Part shown: positions 56,884 to 64,000 of the stretch, one piece after another | Layout of the letters: every line of letters begins with the position of its first letter | Position numbering within the stretch: position 1 is the stretch's first letter | Assembly: GCF_003217475.1 (NCBI RefSeq) | Contig: NZ_QJSP01000011.1 | Location: forward strand, 62,001-126,000 | DNA length: 64,000 nt | Reading direction: 5' to 3' | Source: Williamsia limnetica | GTDB taxonomy: Bacteria; Actinomycetota; Actinomycetes; Mycobacteriales; Mycobacteriaceae | Translations under genes and position numbers: made by a program | The notes under the pieces: model-generated | Database searches by the model: none | What the model saw: only the letters and a program-made list of their open reading frames with translations | What the model was told of the DNA's origin: nothing

Positions 56884-57492
56884 TCACAATTCGATCGTCA
56901 TGGCCTGAATGAGCCTGCGGACGACATCGAGCATTTCCGCCCGCGCCTTCTCCGGTTCATCGGACCGGGACACATACAGCGCGGCCTCGTCGATTGCGCC
57001 GATCATGACGTGCGCGAGAGGTCGTACCGGCTGGGCGGGAACCGCCCCCGTGGACACGGCCTGAGCGATCAGTGCCTCGACCATTCCGAGTGCATACCGT
57101 TGGCCGATCTCCCGCCACTGATCCCAGCCGAGCACGACCGGGGCCTCGATCAACACGATCCGATGCACCTGCGGGTCCGCGCAGAGTTCGAGCCATCGGC
57201 GGGCGCCGAGTTCCAGTGCCGCGATCGGGTCGGTGATCGCCGCCTCGGTCATGGCGTCGCCGATCTGCGCGAGCAGTTCCTCTTCGATCTCCTCGAAGAC
57301 GGCCATGAACAGTTCGGCCTTGTCGGCGAACTGGTGGTAGAGCGCACCTCTTGTCACCCCTGCCGCCGCAGCGATCGCCTGTGTCCCGACGGCGCTGAAC
57401 CCTTGTTCGGAGATGAGCACTCGGGCAGCGGTGATGAGCGCAGCCCGCGTGGCAGCGGTGCGGTCGGCTTGGGTTCGACGATTGACTTCCAT
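56884..57492 (-). CDS. TetR family transcriptional regulator
   Basis: The 202-residue TetR protein has the HTH ALITAARVLISEQGFSAVG, then GVTRGALYHQFADK, and a helical C-terminal ligand domain. It diverges from an alpha/beta hydrolase gene, and two 22-bp direct repeats span its start codon and the promoter region. It likely represses itself and the hydrolase; the ligand is unknown. Confidence 0.85.
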   Translation of the reverse strand: MEVNRRTQADRTAATRAALITAARVLISEQGFSAVGTQAIAAAAGVTRGALYHQFADKAELFMAVFEEIEEELLAQIGDAMTEAAITDPIAALELGARRWLELCADPQVHRIVLIEAPVVLGWDQWREIGQRYALGMVEALIAQAVSTGAVPAQPVRPLAHVMIGAIDEAALYVSRSDEPEKARAEMLDVVRRLIQAMTIEL

Positions 57493-57528
57493 GCAGGCTG
57501 TATGTAACTTCCATGCTAGGTGTACGTA
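57485..57528. repeat. Two 22-bp direct repeats, candidate TetR operator
   Basis: Units 57485-57506 and 57507-57528 both begin ACTTCCATGC and both end in GTAyGTA; 18 of 22 positions match. The first copy covers the TetR start codon. Spacing of two helical turns would place bound dimers on the same face. Confidence 0.45.
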
Positions 57529-57552
57529 AGTGACTAACGGAGGTTACCCGTC

Positions 57553-58407
57553 ATGGACACGATCGAGACAACACTGGGGATGATCGAATACCAGACCGTC
57601 GGACCCGAGCACTCTGAGCAGCCGCCCGTCCTGTTCATCCATGGCGCCCTCGTCGACGCCGAGCTGTGGCGAAAACCTGCCGAGCTGCTCGCGGCGCACG
57701 GATACCGGTGCTACCTACCGACCCTGCCGCTCGGTTCGCACCGGGTCCCGATGAAACCGAACGCCGACCTGAGCCCCACGGGCGTCGCCGGACTGATCCG
57801 CGAACTCGTCGTCGGCCTCGACCTCACCGACGTGACGCTCGTCGGCAACGACACCGGCGGCGCGATCTGCCAGTTCACGATCGACGCCCATGGCGACCAC
57901 ATCGGCCGCCTCGTACTGACGAACTGCGACGCGTTCGACACGTTCCCGCCATTCCCCTTCAATGCGGTCTTCAAGGCCCTGAAGGTTCCCGGCGTCTTGA
58001 AGCCGTCGATGAAGCTGATGACGTTTCGGGCGCTGCGCCACTCGCCCATCGGCTTCGGATTGCTGGCGAACAGTCCTGATCCTGACCTCACGGCATCCTG
58101 GGTCGCACCGGCACAGGAGTCGGCGGAGATCCGCCGCGACATCACCAGGCTGTTCGCGAACATAAACCCGGCCGAGCTCGATGCCGTCACCCGCAGGGTC
58201 GGGTCGTTCAGCAAACCCGTGTCCCTGGTGTGGGGCATGGACGACAAGAGCTTCAAACCGGAACTCGGCAGGCGGCTCGCGGCCCAGTTCCCTGACGCCA
58301 CGGTCACCGAGGTTCAAGAGGCTCGAACGTTTGTGTCCCTGGACAATCCGGCCGCCGTGGCCGACGCGGTGGTGCAGATCTCGGCGCGAGCATCGTCTGC
58401 CACCTGA
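57553..58407 (+). CDS. Alpha/beta hydrolase
   Basis: The 284-residue hydrolase has the oxyanion-hole motif FIHGALVDAELW (HG) and, at the nucleophile elbow, LVGNDTGGAICQ, where Asp takes the place of Ser. An Asp nucleophile is seen in haloalkane dehalogenase and epoxide hydrolase lineages. No C-S lyase or catalytic His was firmly placed, although WGMDDKSFKPELG and ARTFVSLDNPA fit the late acid and His regions. It is not HsaD, whose nucleophile is Ser. It is controlled by the divergent TetR gene. Confidence 0.75.
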   Translation: MDTIETTLGMIEYQTVGPEHSEQPPVLFIHGALVDAELWRKPAELLAAHGYRCYLPTLPLGSHRVPMKPNADLSPTGVAGLIRELVVGLDLTDVTLVGNDTGGAICQFTIDAHGDHIGRLVLTNCDAFDTFPPFPFNAVFKALKVPGVLKPSMKLMTFRALRHSPIGFGLLANSPDPDLTASWVAPAQESAEIRRDITRLFANINPAELDAVTRRVGSFSKPVSLVWGMDDKSFKPELGRRLAAQFPDATVTEVQEARTFVSLDNPAAVADAVVQISARASSAT

Positions 58408-58455
58408 ACTCGCACCGGCAGTTGTGGATGGACCGCGCGAAAACGGGTGGGGCGA

Positions 58456-58932
58456 TCACCGAGTCACGGCGCCGACGACGAGGACGGCGAACGCCGCCGT
58501 GTGGACCACCGCGCGGGCGATGTTCCAGCGCACCCACGAGCTCTCGAAAGCCCGACGGACCGCATGGATGTCAGCGATCCGTTCAGGGTCGCCTGCCGCC
58601 TGGAGCCGATCGTTCAACGGGATGTTGAGTGCCATCGTGATCAGCAGACCGATTGCGTAGAGCACCGCACCCGCCACGATCCACCAGAACATGCGGCGCT
58701 CGCGGTAGAGCACCGCGGCTGCGACCGTGCACCCCGCGCCGCCGACGAACAGCAGCATGAACAGCGGATTGACGATGACGACGTTGATGCGCTGCATAGC
58801 CAAGACGAAACTGCGGTCATCGGTTTGACCGAGCCCCGGCATGACGGCGTAGGCGAAGGCAGCGAACAACCCGGCCATCAGTCCGACGCAGACGATACCC
58901 AGGACGAACACCGCGTCGCGTGTCCCGGTCAT
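58456..58932 (-). CDS. DUF1772 (anthrone oxygenase-like) membrane protein
   Basis: The 158-residue protein has four hydrophobic segments and the DUF1772 features AGLFAAFAYAVMPGL at the start, NVVIVNPLFMLLFV in the middle and ALNIPLNDRL after the third segment. Some family members oxidise anthrones, but most are uncharacterised. It overlaps the NmrA-like gene by 4 bp, so the two work as one unit. It is convergent with the alpha/beta hydrolase. Confidence 0.75.
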   Translation of the reverse strand: MTGTRDAVFVLGIVCVGLMAGLFAAFAYAVMPGLGQTDDRSFVLAMQRINVVIVNPLFMLLFVGGAGCTVAAAVLYRERRMFWWIVAGAVLYAIGLLITMALNIPLNDRLQAAGDPERIADIHAVRRAFESSWVRWNIARAVVHTAAFAVLVVGAVTR

Positions 58933-59768
58933 GACCAGAACCCTTCGCCGACTGCACGCTTGACGGTCTCGCCGAAGTCCGTGGCCCCCCGGCCGAGGAT
59001 CTGCCGCACCCCATCCGTGATCGATGAGTTGCGGCCGTCGAAGAGCGTACCGAACAGCGCGATGACCATCTCGGCGTCTTCATCGGGGACGGCCGCCTCG
59101 GCCATACCGGCGCGGTAGTCGTCGAGTCCGACTTCGACGTAGGCGATCTCGCGACCGAGTTCGCGCCCGATCGCGGCTGTCGCCTCGGCGAAGGTCAGCA
59201 GTCGCGGACCGGTCAGCTCGTAGACGCGGCCGTCGTGTCCGCGTTCGGTCAAGGCGGCCACCGCCGCATCGGCGATGTCGTCGGCGTCGATGAAGGGCTC
59301 CCCCACTGCTCCGACCGGCAACACCATCACGCCCCCGTTGATGCCATCGACGAGAAACGCTTCGCTGAAGTTCTGGGCGAACCAGCTGCACCGCAGCACG
59401 GTTGAAGAGATCCGCGATTGGAGCACGATGCGTTCGCACTCCTGCGCCTCCGGTTCGCCCCGCCCCGACAGCAGGACCAACCGCCGGACGCCGGCGTCGC
59501 GAGCGGCCGCCACGAACGCCGTCATATCGCCTGCCGATTGCGGCACGATCAGGTCCGGCTGGTACGTCACGTAGACCGCACCGGCTCCCTCGAGGGCCGC
59601 GGGCCAGGTGTCGCGGTCGGTCCAGTCGAACCGGACATCCGAGGAGCGACTCGCTGCGCGAACCCCCAATCCGAGCCGGTCGAGACGTTCGACGACGCGT
59701 CGACCGGTCTTGCCGGTCGCGCCGATGACGGTGATGGGATGGCGGTGATGAACTGTTGCGTTTGTCAT
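58929..59768 (-). CDS. NmrA/NAD(P)-binding family protein
   Basis: The 279-residue atypical SDR has the dinucleotide loop VIGATGKTGRRVVERL and no YxxxK. It resembles NmrA-like sensors and quinone oxidoreductases of the azoB/QOR2 type (e.g. LLSGRGEPEAQECER). It heads a two-gene operon with the DUF1772 protein and diverges from an AraC gene, so redox or quinone stress control is possible. Confidence 0.75.
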   Translation of the reverse strand: MTNATVHHRHPITVIGATGKTGRRVVERLDRLGLGVRAASRSSDVRFDWTDRDTWPAALEGAGAVYVTYQPDLIVPQSAGDMTAFVAAARDAGVRRLVLLSGRGEPEAQECERIVLQSRISSTVLRCSWFAQNFSEAFLVDGINGGVMVLPVGAVGEPFIDADDIADAAVAALTERGHDGRVYELTGPRLLTFAEATAAIGRELGREIAYVEVGLDDYRAGMAEAAVPDEDAEMVIALFGTLFDGRNSSITDGVRQILGRGATDFGETVKRAVGEGFWS

Positions 59769-59840
59769 GCGAACCAGTACAGCGACCCCGGATGAGCGTC
59801 TCCATAGCCTCAGCGCTTGATTTCATGTTCAATCGTCTAC

Positions 59841-60767
59841 ATGGATGTGTTGGGAAGCGTTTTGAACGGACCCCGCGCGAAGGATGCGTTTCTACTGCGA
59901 TTGGTCATGACGTCGCCGTGGTCGCTGCGCATCGAGGACGAGGCACCTCTGACGGTGATGGTGACCGTCAGCGGCACTACCACCATCCGTTTCGACGACG
60001 GCGAGGAAGCGACTGTGCGGCCCGGCGATGTCGCGATCATCCGGGGGCCCGATCCATATGCCGTCGGAGATGTGTGCGCCGCGACGGCGATCATCGACCG
60101 CCACCAGCACTGCACCAGCTTCGACGGCGCGAGCCTTGTCGACGAGATGTGCCTCGGCGTGCGCAGTTGGGGCAACAGCAAGGACGGGGAGTCGGTGTCT
60201 CTCGTCGGTTCCTATGGCGTGGCTGGTGAGGTGCCGGCGCGACTGCTCGCCGCCCTGCCACGTCTGATCACGATGTCGAACAACAACAATCCTCTGATAT
60301 CCCTGCTATCTGCCGAGATCGAGCGTGACGCGCCTGGCCAAGAGGTGGTCCTCGACCGACTCCTGGACCTGGTCCTCATCGACACGCTCCGTTCCTGGTT
60401 CTCGCGACCTGAATCAGACGGTCCCAAATGGATTGCTGCGGAATCTGATCCGGTCGTCGGTCGCGCTCTGTCGCTGATCCACCACAACCCCGAACAACCG
60501 TGGACGGTCGCCGATCTGGCGGGCCAGTGCTCGGTCTCGCGCGCCGCGCTGGCCCGACGGTTCGCAGACCTGGTCGGCGAACCCCCGATGGCCTATCTCA
60601 CGAACTGGCGGTTGTCGATGGCCGCCGACCTCCTCGCCGGAGACGGAGCTACTCTGGATTCAGTTGCGCGACAGGTCGGTTACAGCAGCGCCTTCGCCCT
60701 CAGCACAGCTTTCAAGCGGGTCCGCGGCATCAGCCCGCGTGACTATCGCCGCTCATTGGCCAGCTGA
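59841..60767 (+). CDS. AraC family transcriptional regulator with cupin domain
   Basis: From the ATG at 59841 (MDVLGSVLNGP) the protein has 308 residues. An N-terminal cupin-type domain (WSLRIEDEAPLTVMV ... RPGDVAIIRGP) precedes two C-terminal HTH motifs (WTVADLAGQCSVSRAALARRF and LDSVARQVGYSSAFALSTAF, each in part). The AraC_binding_2/cupin layout with DUF1772 and NmrA partners is common in Mycobacteriales. A TTG at 59817 would add eight residues. Confidence 0.85.
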   Translation: MDVLGSVLNGPRAKDAFLLRLVMTSPWSLRIEDEAPLTVMVTVSGTTTIRFDDGEEATVRPGDVAIIRGPDPYAVGDVCAATAIIDRHQHCTSFDGASLVDEMCLGVRSWGNSKDGESVSLVGSYGVAGEVPARLLAALPRLITMSNNNNPLISLLSAEIERDAPGQEVVLDRLLDLVLIDTLRSWFSRPESDGPKWIAAESDPVVGRALSLIHHNPEQPWTVADLAGQCSVSRAALARRFADLVGEPPMAYLTNWRLSMAADLLAGDGATLDSVARQVGYSSAFALSTAFKRVRGISPRDYRRSLAS

Positions 60768-61046
60768 GGCCGGCAGCCCGAGGCCCGGAACGACGGGTTC
60801 ACGGCATCACAGCCGAACCTGTCAACTGCTGTAGCGGAACACCGACCCGTCGTATTTCGACGAGCGACCATCTTGTTCGCGATCGGGCAATTTTCGGCTC
60901 GGAGTGCTACCGCCCGGCCCTTCCGGACGGCAGCACCCTTCGCATTTCACACTGTGGAGTTGTCAATTTTCGAGCGCGATCCCGAGACGCAATCGGGTGC
61001 GCGGGGTATGGCGGCCTAGAAGCGTTGTGGTGCAGCGTTCGATTGA

Positions 61047-61355
61047 TCAAGCAGCGGCGGTCATGGTGCGCCTGTTGTAGGCCGGCAGTGGTCTTCGGAG
61101 CGACAGCCCCGCGCCTATTCGCAACCAGCGCGCCGCACTGGCCGGGGCTGCACCGTTGCCCTGCAACCACTTCGACGTCGTTGTACCGGCCCTTCTCGCC
61201 AACCCGAGCCGGTCAATTCGGTCCACGCACAACGCCAACTTCAATTCGGTGGCATTGGGCAGCGTGATCAGCTGGTCCGTCAGCGACGCCAACTCACCCG
61301 AATCATCAGGCACCACCGCGCCAATCACTTCATTGACAACTTCTTGGAACTGCAT
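61047..61355 (-). pseudogene. Truncated DUF222/13E12 N-terminal fragment
   Basis: From the ATG at 61355 (GGGGGG just upstream) the frame reads MQFQEVVNEVIGAVVPDDS, then RIDRLGLARRAGTTTSKWL and ASAARWLRIGAGL, the N-terminal part of a DUF222/HNH protein. It then degenerates (LSLRRPLPAYNRR) and stops after 102 residues with no HNH domain. The missing ~400 residues do not follow in another frame. A near-perfect LexA box lies upstream. Confidence 0.6.
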
Positions 61356-62027
61356 CGCGACCCCCCGGCCAGTTCGAACAACTAACACAAATCTACCTGA
61401 TCGAACGTATGTTCGCAAGTGGTACGAACACACGAATAACGTTGTGCCGTTTCGCTAAACGACTACACGGTACGCAAATATGCACCCGCACAGAACTTTC
61501 TACCGGGAGACTATCAGGCTGCTGTGACATGACCCGGTGACAACCATCAGCACTAGTCGCCACGACGTCGATGGACACCCTTGACCGTCCCACTGTCCAG
61601 CTGCGGCTGGTGGAAGAATCCGGCGTGCCGGCCATTCGTCAGTACTCACTCAAGGACGTTGTCAACGGTGCTATTTCGCGCACAACGTTTCGTTCACGCG
61701 CTCGATCAAAACGTTCCGCCGTCGGCTTCGCTACAGGAAGCGCTTCCCGACCGGACGGTTGTAACCCGCCTGTTCACGGGTAGTTGCGATCCGCGAGACG
61801 AGCCACCAATGGAACCTATGCACTGCAGTGTCTTGCCACTCACGCCGGGGCAATCGGATTCGATGGCCCACTGACGAACTCCGAACCGCCCACCGTGACC
61901 GCGGGAGGAAAGACGCCCTACGAGATATTGCGCCAATCAAGCCCGAGTCGCAGATCTATCCGACTTCCAACGTGGATTGTGAGAACGGTCGTGAGCAATC
62001 CGTCCCTCGCATGATTGGATAGACGAC
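61356..62027. other. Gene-poor, lower-GC stretch
   Basis: Several short frames exist but none shows a recognisable family or a good start. The left end holds the LexA box of the DUF222 fragment (61401-61416). The gap between the fragment and the beta-propeller gene may be the scar of a deletion. The 279 bp at 60768-61046 also show nothing. Confidence 0.6.
61401..61416. promoter_or_regulatory. LexA (SOS) box upstream of DUF222 fragment
   Basis: TCGAACGTATGTTCGC matches the mycobacterial box TCGAACnnnnGTTCGA at 11 of 12 fixed positions. It lies 46 bp upstream of the ATG at 61355. Confidence 0.65.
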
Positions 62028-63305
62028 ATGCTCAAAGGCCGGTCCGCACCTGGGATAGGGATCGTAGTACTGACCCTCTCGATTGCCATGGTGGTCTGCG
62101 TCGGGCTGATTTTCTCGATGGGGACACCCACGACGACAGCCGACGATTTCGCAAACGGGCAACTCCGCTCCTATCAGAGCGAGCCCACCGAACAGTGGAG
62201 CCTCGATCTCACGGACATGCGCACGTACGGCGAAGGCGCGACCCCTGTCGTCGCCGGGACCCTCGGCGACATCTGGCTGATCGCGTATCCGTCCGGCCTC
62301 GGGACGACCTATCTCGCCATCGATCGCCGCAATGGCGAACGCCTGTGGGATGTACCCATCGACGCCGGACTCGGCTCATGCTCGATCAACGGACAGGGCG
62401 AGCTGGGATGCGCTCTCACCCTCGCCGAGCAGCCCGACGGCTTCTATCTGGCAGATCTCACCTCGGGGGAACTCGGGCAGCGATCGGACATCAGACACAC
62501 GAGAGCTGTCACGGGGTTCGGGCCCGACTTCTTGCGAGTGAACGATTCGGGCTATCAGGTCAGCCGCAACGCCCCGGACGGCCGGCAGATCTGGGCTCGG
62601 ACGTTCGCTGCTTCCGCGAAGGTCGAGGTTCGGGACGACGTCATTGCGATCAGCGCCTCCGACGGCTCCAAGCACATCGTCGATCCGGCGACGGGTATCG
62701 ACCGAATCGGTTGCGACTCGTGCGACATGGAGATCTACCCTTCTGGCGTTGCGCTGCAGTTCACCGGTACCGATGAGCAGCGCGTCGAGTTCTATCGAAC
62801 CGACGGCACCCGGACCTCGGTCAACGACAAACAGCAACTCGTCTCCGGGACCTCTGTCCTGCCGGTGACCACCGGAACCGGGCCGGCTCAGGTAATGCAG
62901 ACTCAGGGCACGTACGCGGTGTTCGACCCCGCCGACGCGCAACGACTGTGGCAGATCACCGATCCTGAACTGTCCAAGGTCAACACCCGACCATGCGGTT
63001 CAGTGGTGGTGTTCGCGCTCAAGGACGCCACCCGAACAGCTTTCGACCTGCGTTCAGGTGAACAGCTCGGCAAGTTCGCCCGCCCCGATCTGATGAATCC
63101 GGCCGCGAACGTCGACTACCTCTCGTGCGTCGGACAAGGCGGCGATATCGCCGTCTTCGGCAACGGCGGTGAACTCACGGCGTTCGATGTCCGCGACGGT
63201 TCTGTTGCCTGGCAGCGTTCGATTGTCGGCGGTCAGGTCGAGGTCGTGGACGGTTATCTGGTGCTCGAAGAAGGCACGACGCTCACCGTGCTGGCCCCAT
63301 CCTGA
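62028..63305 (+). CDS. Membrane-anchored PQQ-like beta-propeller protein
   Basis: The 425-residue protein begins with a single hydrophobic segment (GIGIVVLTLSIAMVVCVGLIF in two parts) that acts as signal or anchor and has no lipobox. The rest repeats short blade units (TYLAIDRRNGERLWDVP, YAVFDPADAQRLWQI, LTAFDVRDGSVAWQR), as in PQQ-like propellers. It is probably exported and binds a partner in the envelope. Cys pairs at CDSCD and elsewhere may form disulfides. An ECF sigma gene follows 54 bp downstream. Confidence 0.75.
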   Translation: MLKGRSAPGIGIVVLTLSIAMVVCVGLIFSMGTPTTTADDFANGQLRSYQSEPTEQWSLDLTDMRTYGEGATPVVAGTLGDIWLIAYPSGLGTTYLAIDRRNGERLWDVPIDAGLGSCSINGQGELGCALTLAEQPDGFYLADLTSGELGQRSDIRHTRAVTGFGPDFLRVNDSGYQVSRNAPDGRQIWARTFAASAKVEVRDDVIAISASDGSKHIVDPATGIDRIGCDSCDMEIYPSGVALQFTGTDEQRVEFYRTDGTRTSVNDKQQLVSGTSVLPVTTGTGPAQVMQTQGTYAVFDPADAQRLWQITDPELSKVNTRPCGSVVVFALKDATRTAFDLRSGEQLGKFARPDLMNPAANVDYLSCVGQGGDIAVFGNGGELTAFDVRDGSVAWQRSIVGGQVEVVDGYLVLEEGTTLTVLAPS

Positions 63306-63359
63306 AATTATTCCGGATTTGGGCGTCGGAAAGTACCCGGCTCCGACGACGATAGGTAT

Positions 63360-63914
63360 GTGAGCGGCACAGCAGAGAACTCCTCGGGCGGCATGTTGTC
63401 GTCCGGCGGCCATGCGCTGCTGGCGGTCTACGACGAAGCGCTGCCCGCGGTGTACGGCTATCTCATCCGGCGCACCAGGGACAAAGGCATCGCCGAAGAC
63501 CTCACGTCCGAGACATTCCTGGCGGCGATGGACCGCGCCCGGGGCGACGACCCGGTCGACCCGTCGATCCCGTGGCTCATCGGAATCGCTCGGCACAAAC
63601 TGGCCGACCATTGGCGCCGTATGCAGCGCACCCCGATACCGGTCGAGGAGGTACCGGACCACCCCGGAGACGACCAATGGGATGTGCACCTCGATCGCAT
63701 CCTCGCCGAGTACACGCTGTTCCGATTGTCCGACACCCACCGGGCAGTCCTCACATTGCGCTACGTGGACGACTGCACCGTCGCCCAGTGCGCCGAAATG
63801 CTCGACCGAACCGTCACCGCGACCGAAGCACTGCTCACCAGGGCGAAGCGGGCCTTCCGCGCGTCATATCCCTCCGATCCAGCCACGTCCGCAGCGAAGG
63901 GAGGCCGGCGATGA
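63360..63914 (+). CDS. ECF-type RNA polymerase sigma factor
   Basis: The 184-residue protein has sigma region 2 (AVYGYLIRRTRDKGIAEDLT ... PWLIGIARHKLADHWRR) and region 4 (LFRLSDTHRAVLTLRYVDDCTVAQCAEML, in parts). The start is GTG at 63360. It overlaps the next gene by 4 bp (ATGA at 63911), the usual arrangement with an anti-sigma or membrane partner. Confidence 0.85.
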   Translation: MSGTAENSSGGMLSSGGHALLAVYDEALPAVYGYLIRRTRDKGIAEDLTSETFLAAMDRARGDDPVDPSIPWLIGIARHKLADHWRRMQRTPIPVEEVPDHPGDDQWDVHLDRILAEYTLFRLSDTHRAVLTLRYVDDCTVAQCAEMLDRTVTATEALLTRAKRAFRASYPSDPATSAAKGGRR

Positions 63915-64000
63915 ACGCACCCGACGACTTCGATCCGTTCACAGCGCTGACCACCGGGGACGTCCCGGCAACCCCCGACGCCGACTTCGCGCGCCGATTG
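63911..64000 (+). CDS. Start of downstream partner gene (cut by window)
   Basis: From ATG 63911 the frame reads MNAPDDFDPFTALTTGD and continues past the window edge. Coupling to the sigma gene by ATGA suggests an anti-sigma factor, but only 30 codons are visible, so this cannot be checked. Confidence 0.5.
   Translation, partial: MNAPDDFDPFTALTTGDVPATPDADFARRL

Noticed and set aside
57553-58407. The alpha/beta hydrolase as the missing HsaD
   Set aside because: It has Asp in place of the Ser nucleophile, no KstR box and a private TetR regulator.
61571-61874. Short plus-strand frames in the gene-poor stretch
   Set aside because: No family resemblance, no ribosome binding site and overlapping frames in all phases; I see no gene there.

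Overview
The window is high-GC DNA from an actinobacterium of the order Mycobacteriales. A Gordonia- or Rhodococcus-type genome is the best guess, an inference from gene content: PurL of the ~760-residue type, fused CysN/CysC, an EccA-like ATPase, ClpC, DUF222/HNH proteins and a KstR-controlled steroid catabolon whose local order resembles the M. tuberculosis Rv3526-Rv3574 region. No rRNA, tRNA or CRISPR array was seen.

Left part (1-13.6 kb): a GCS2 ligase and a DUF222/HNH protein with a LexA-like box; then a small decayed element (about 3.4-5.26 kb) with a frameshifted excisionase-like gene, a small Cys-rich ORF and a TIGR02391/HEPN-type gene broken by one amber codon. A 17-bp direct repeat flanks this element, and its right copy lies in the 3' end of a phytanoyl-CoA dioxygenase gene. 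Next come three steroid-type genes around KstR boxes, a MarR-MFS pair and purL.

Middle (13.6-29.7 kb): orphan eccA; the PAPS operon cysD-cysNC-cysQ, divergent from an IclR regulator across a perfect 16-bp palindrome; an enoyl-CoA hydratase plus three acyl-CoA dehydrogenases behind a KstR2-type box; and an MFS-TetR operon behind two inverted repeats.

Steroid core (26.5-53.9 kb): an operon hsaA-hsaC-hsaB-DUF1214-SDR-sulfotransferase, divergent from kshA plus a Cys-motif protein; two paralogous membrane proteins; hsaE-hsaG-hsaF divergent from kstD-hsd4B; an igr-type operon chsE1-chsE2-chsH2-chsH1-ltp2 followed by an acyl-CoA synthetase gene; and fadE34 divergent from kstR. Together these cover ring opening (KstD, KshA), ring A/B cleavage (HsaA/B/C), the central hydratase-aldolase-dehydrogenase steps (HsaE/F/G) and side-chain beta-oxidation (FadE34, ChsE1/E2, ChsH1/H2, Ltp2). 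hsaD is not at its usual place between hsaA and hsaC, and kshB and cyp125 are not seen. KstR-type operators (TnnAACnnGTTnnA) precede almost every divergent steroid promoter.

Right part (54-64 kb): clpC behind two strong hairpins, a TetR/hydrolase pair, a DUF1772-NmrA pair with a divergent AraC regulator, a truncated DUF222 gene with a good LexA box, a membrane-anchored beta-propeller protein, and an ECF sigma factor followed by a gene cut by the window edge.
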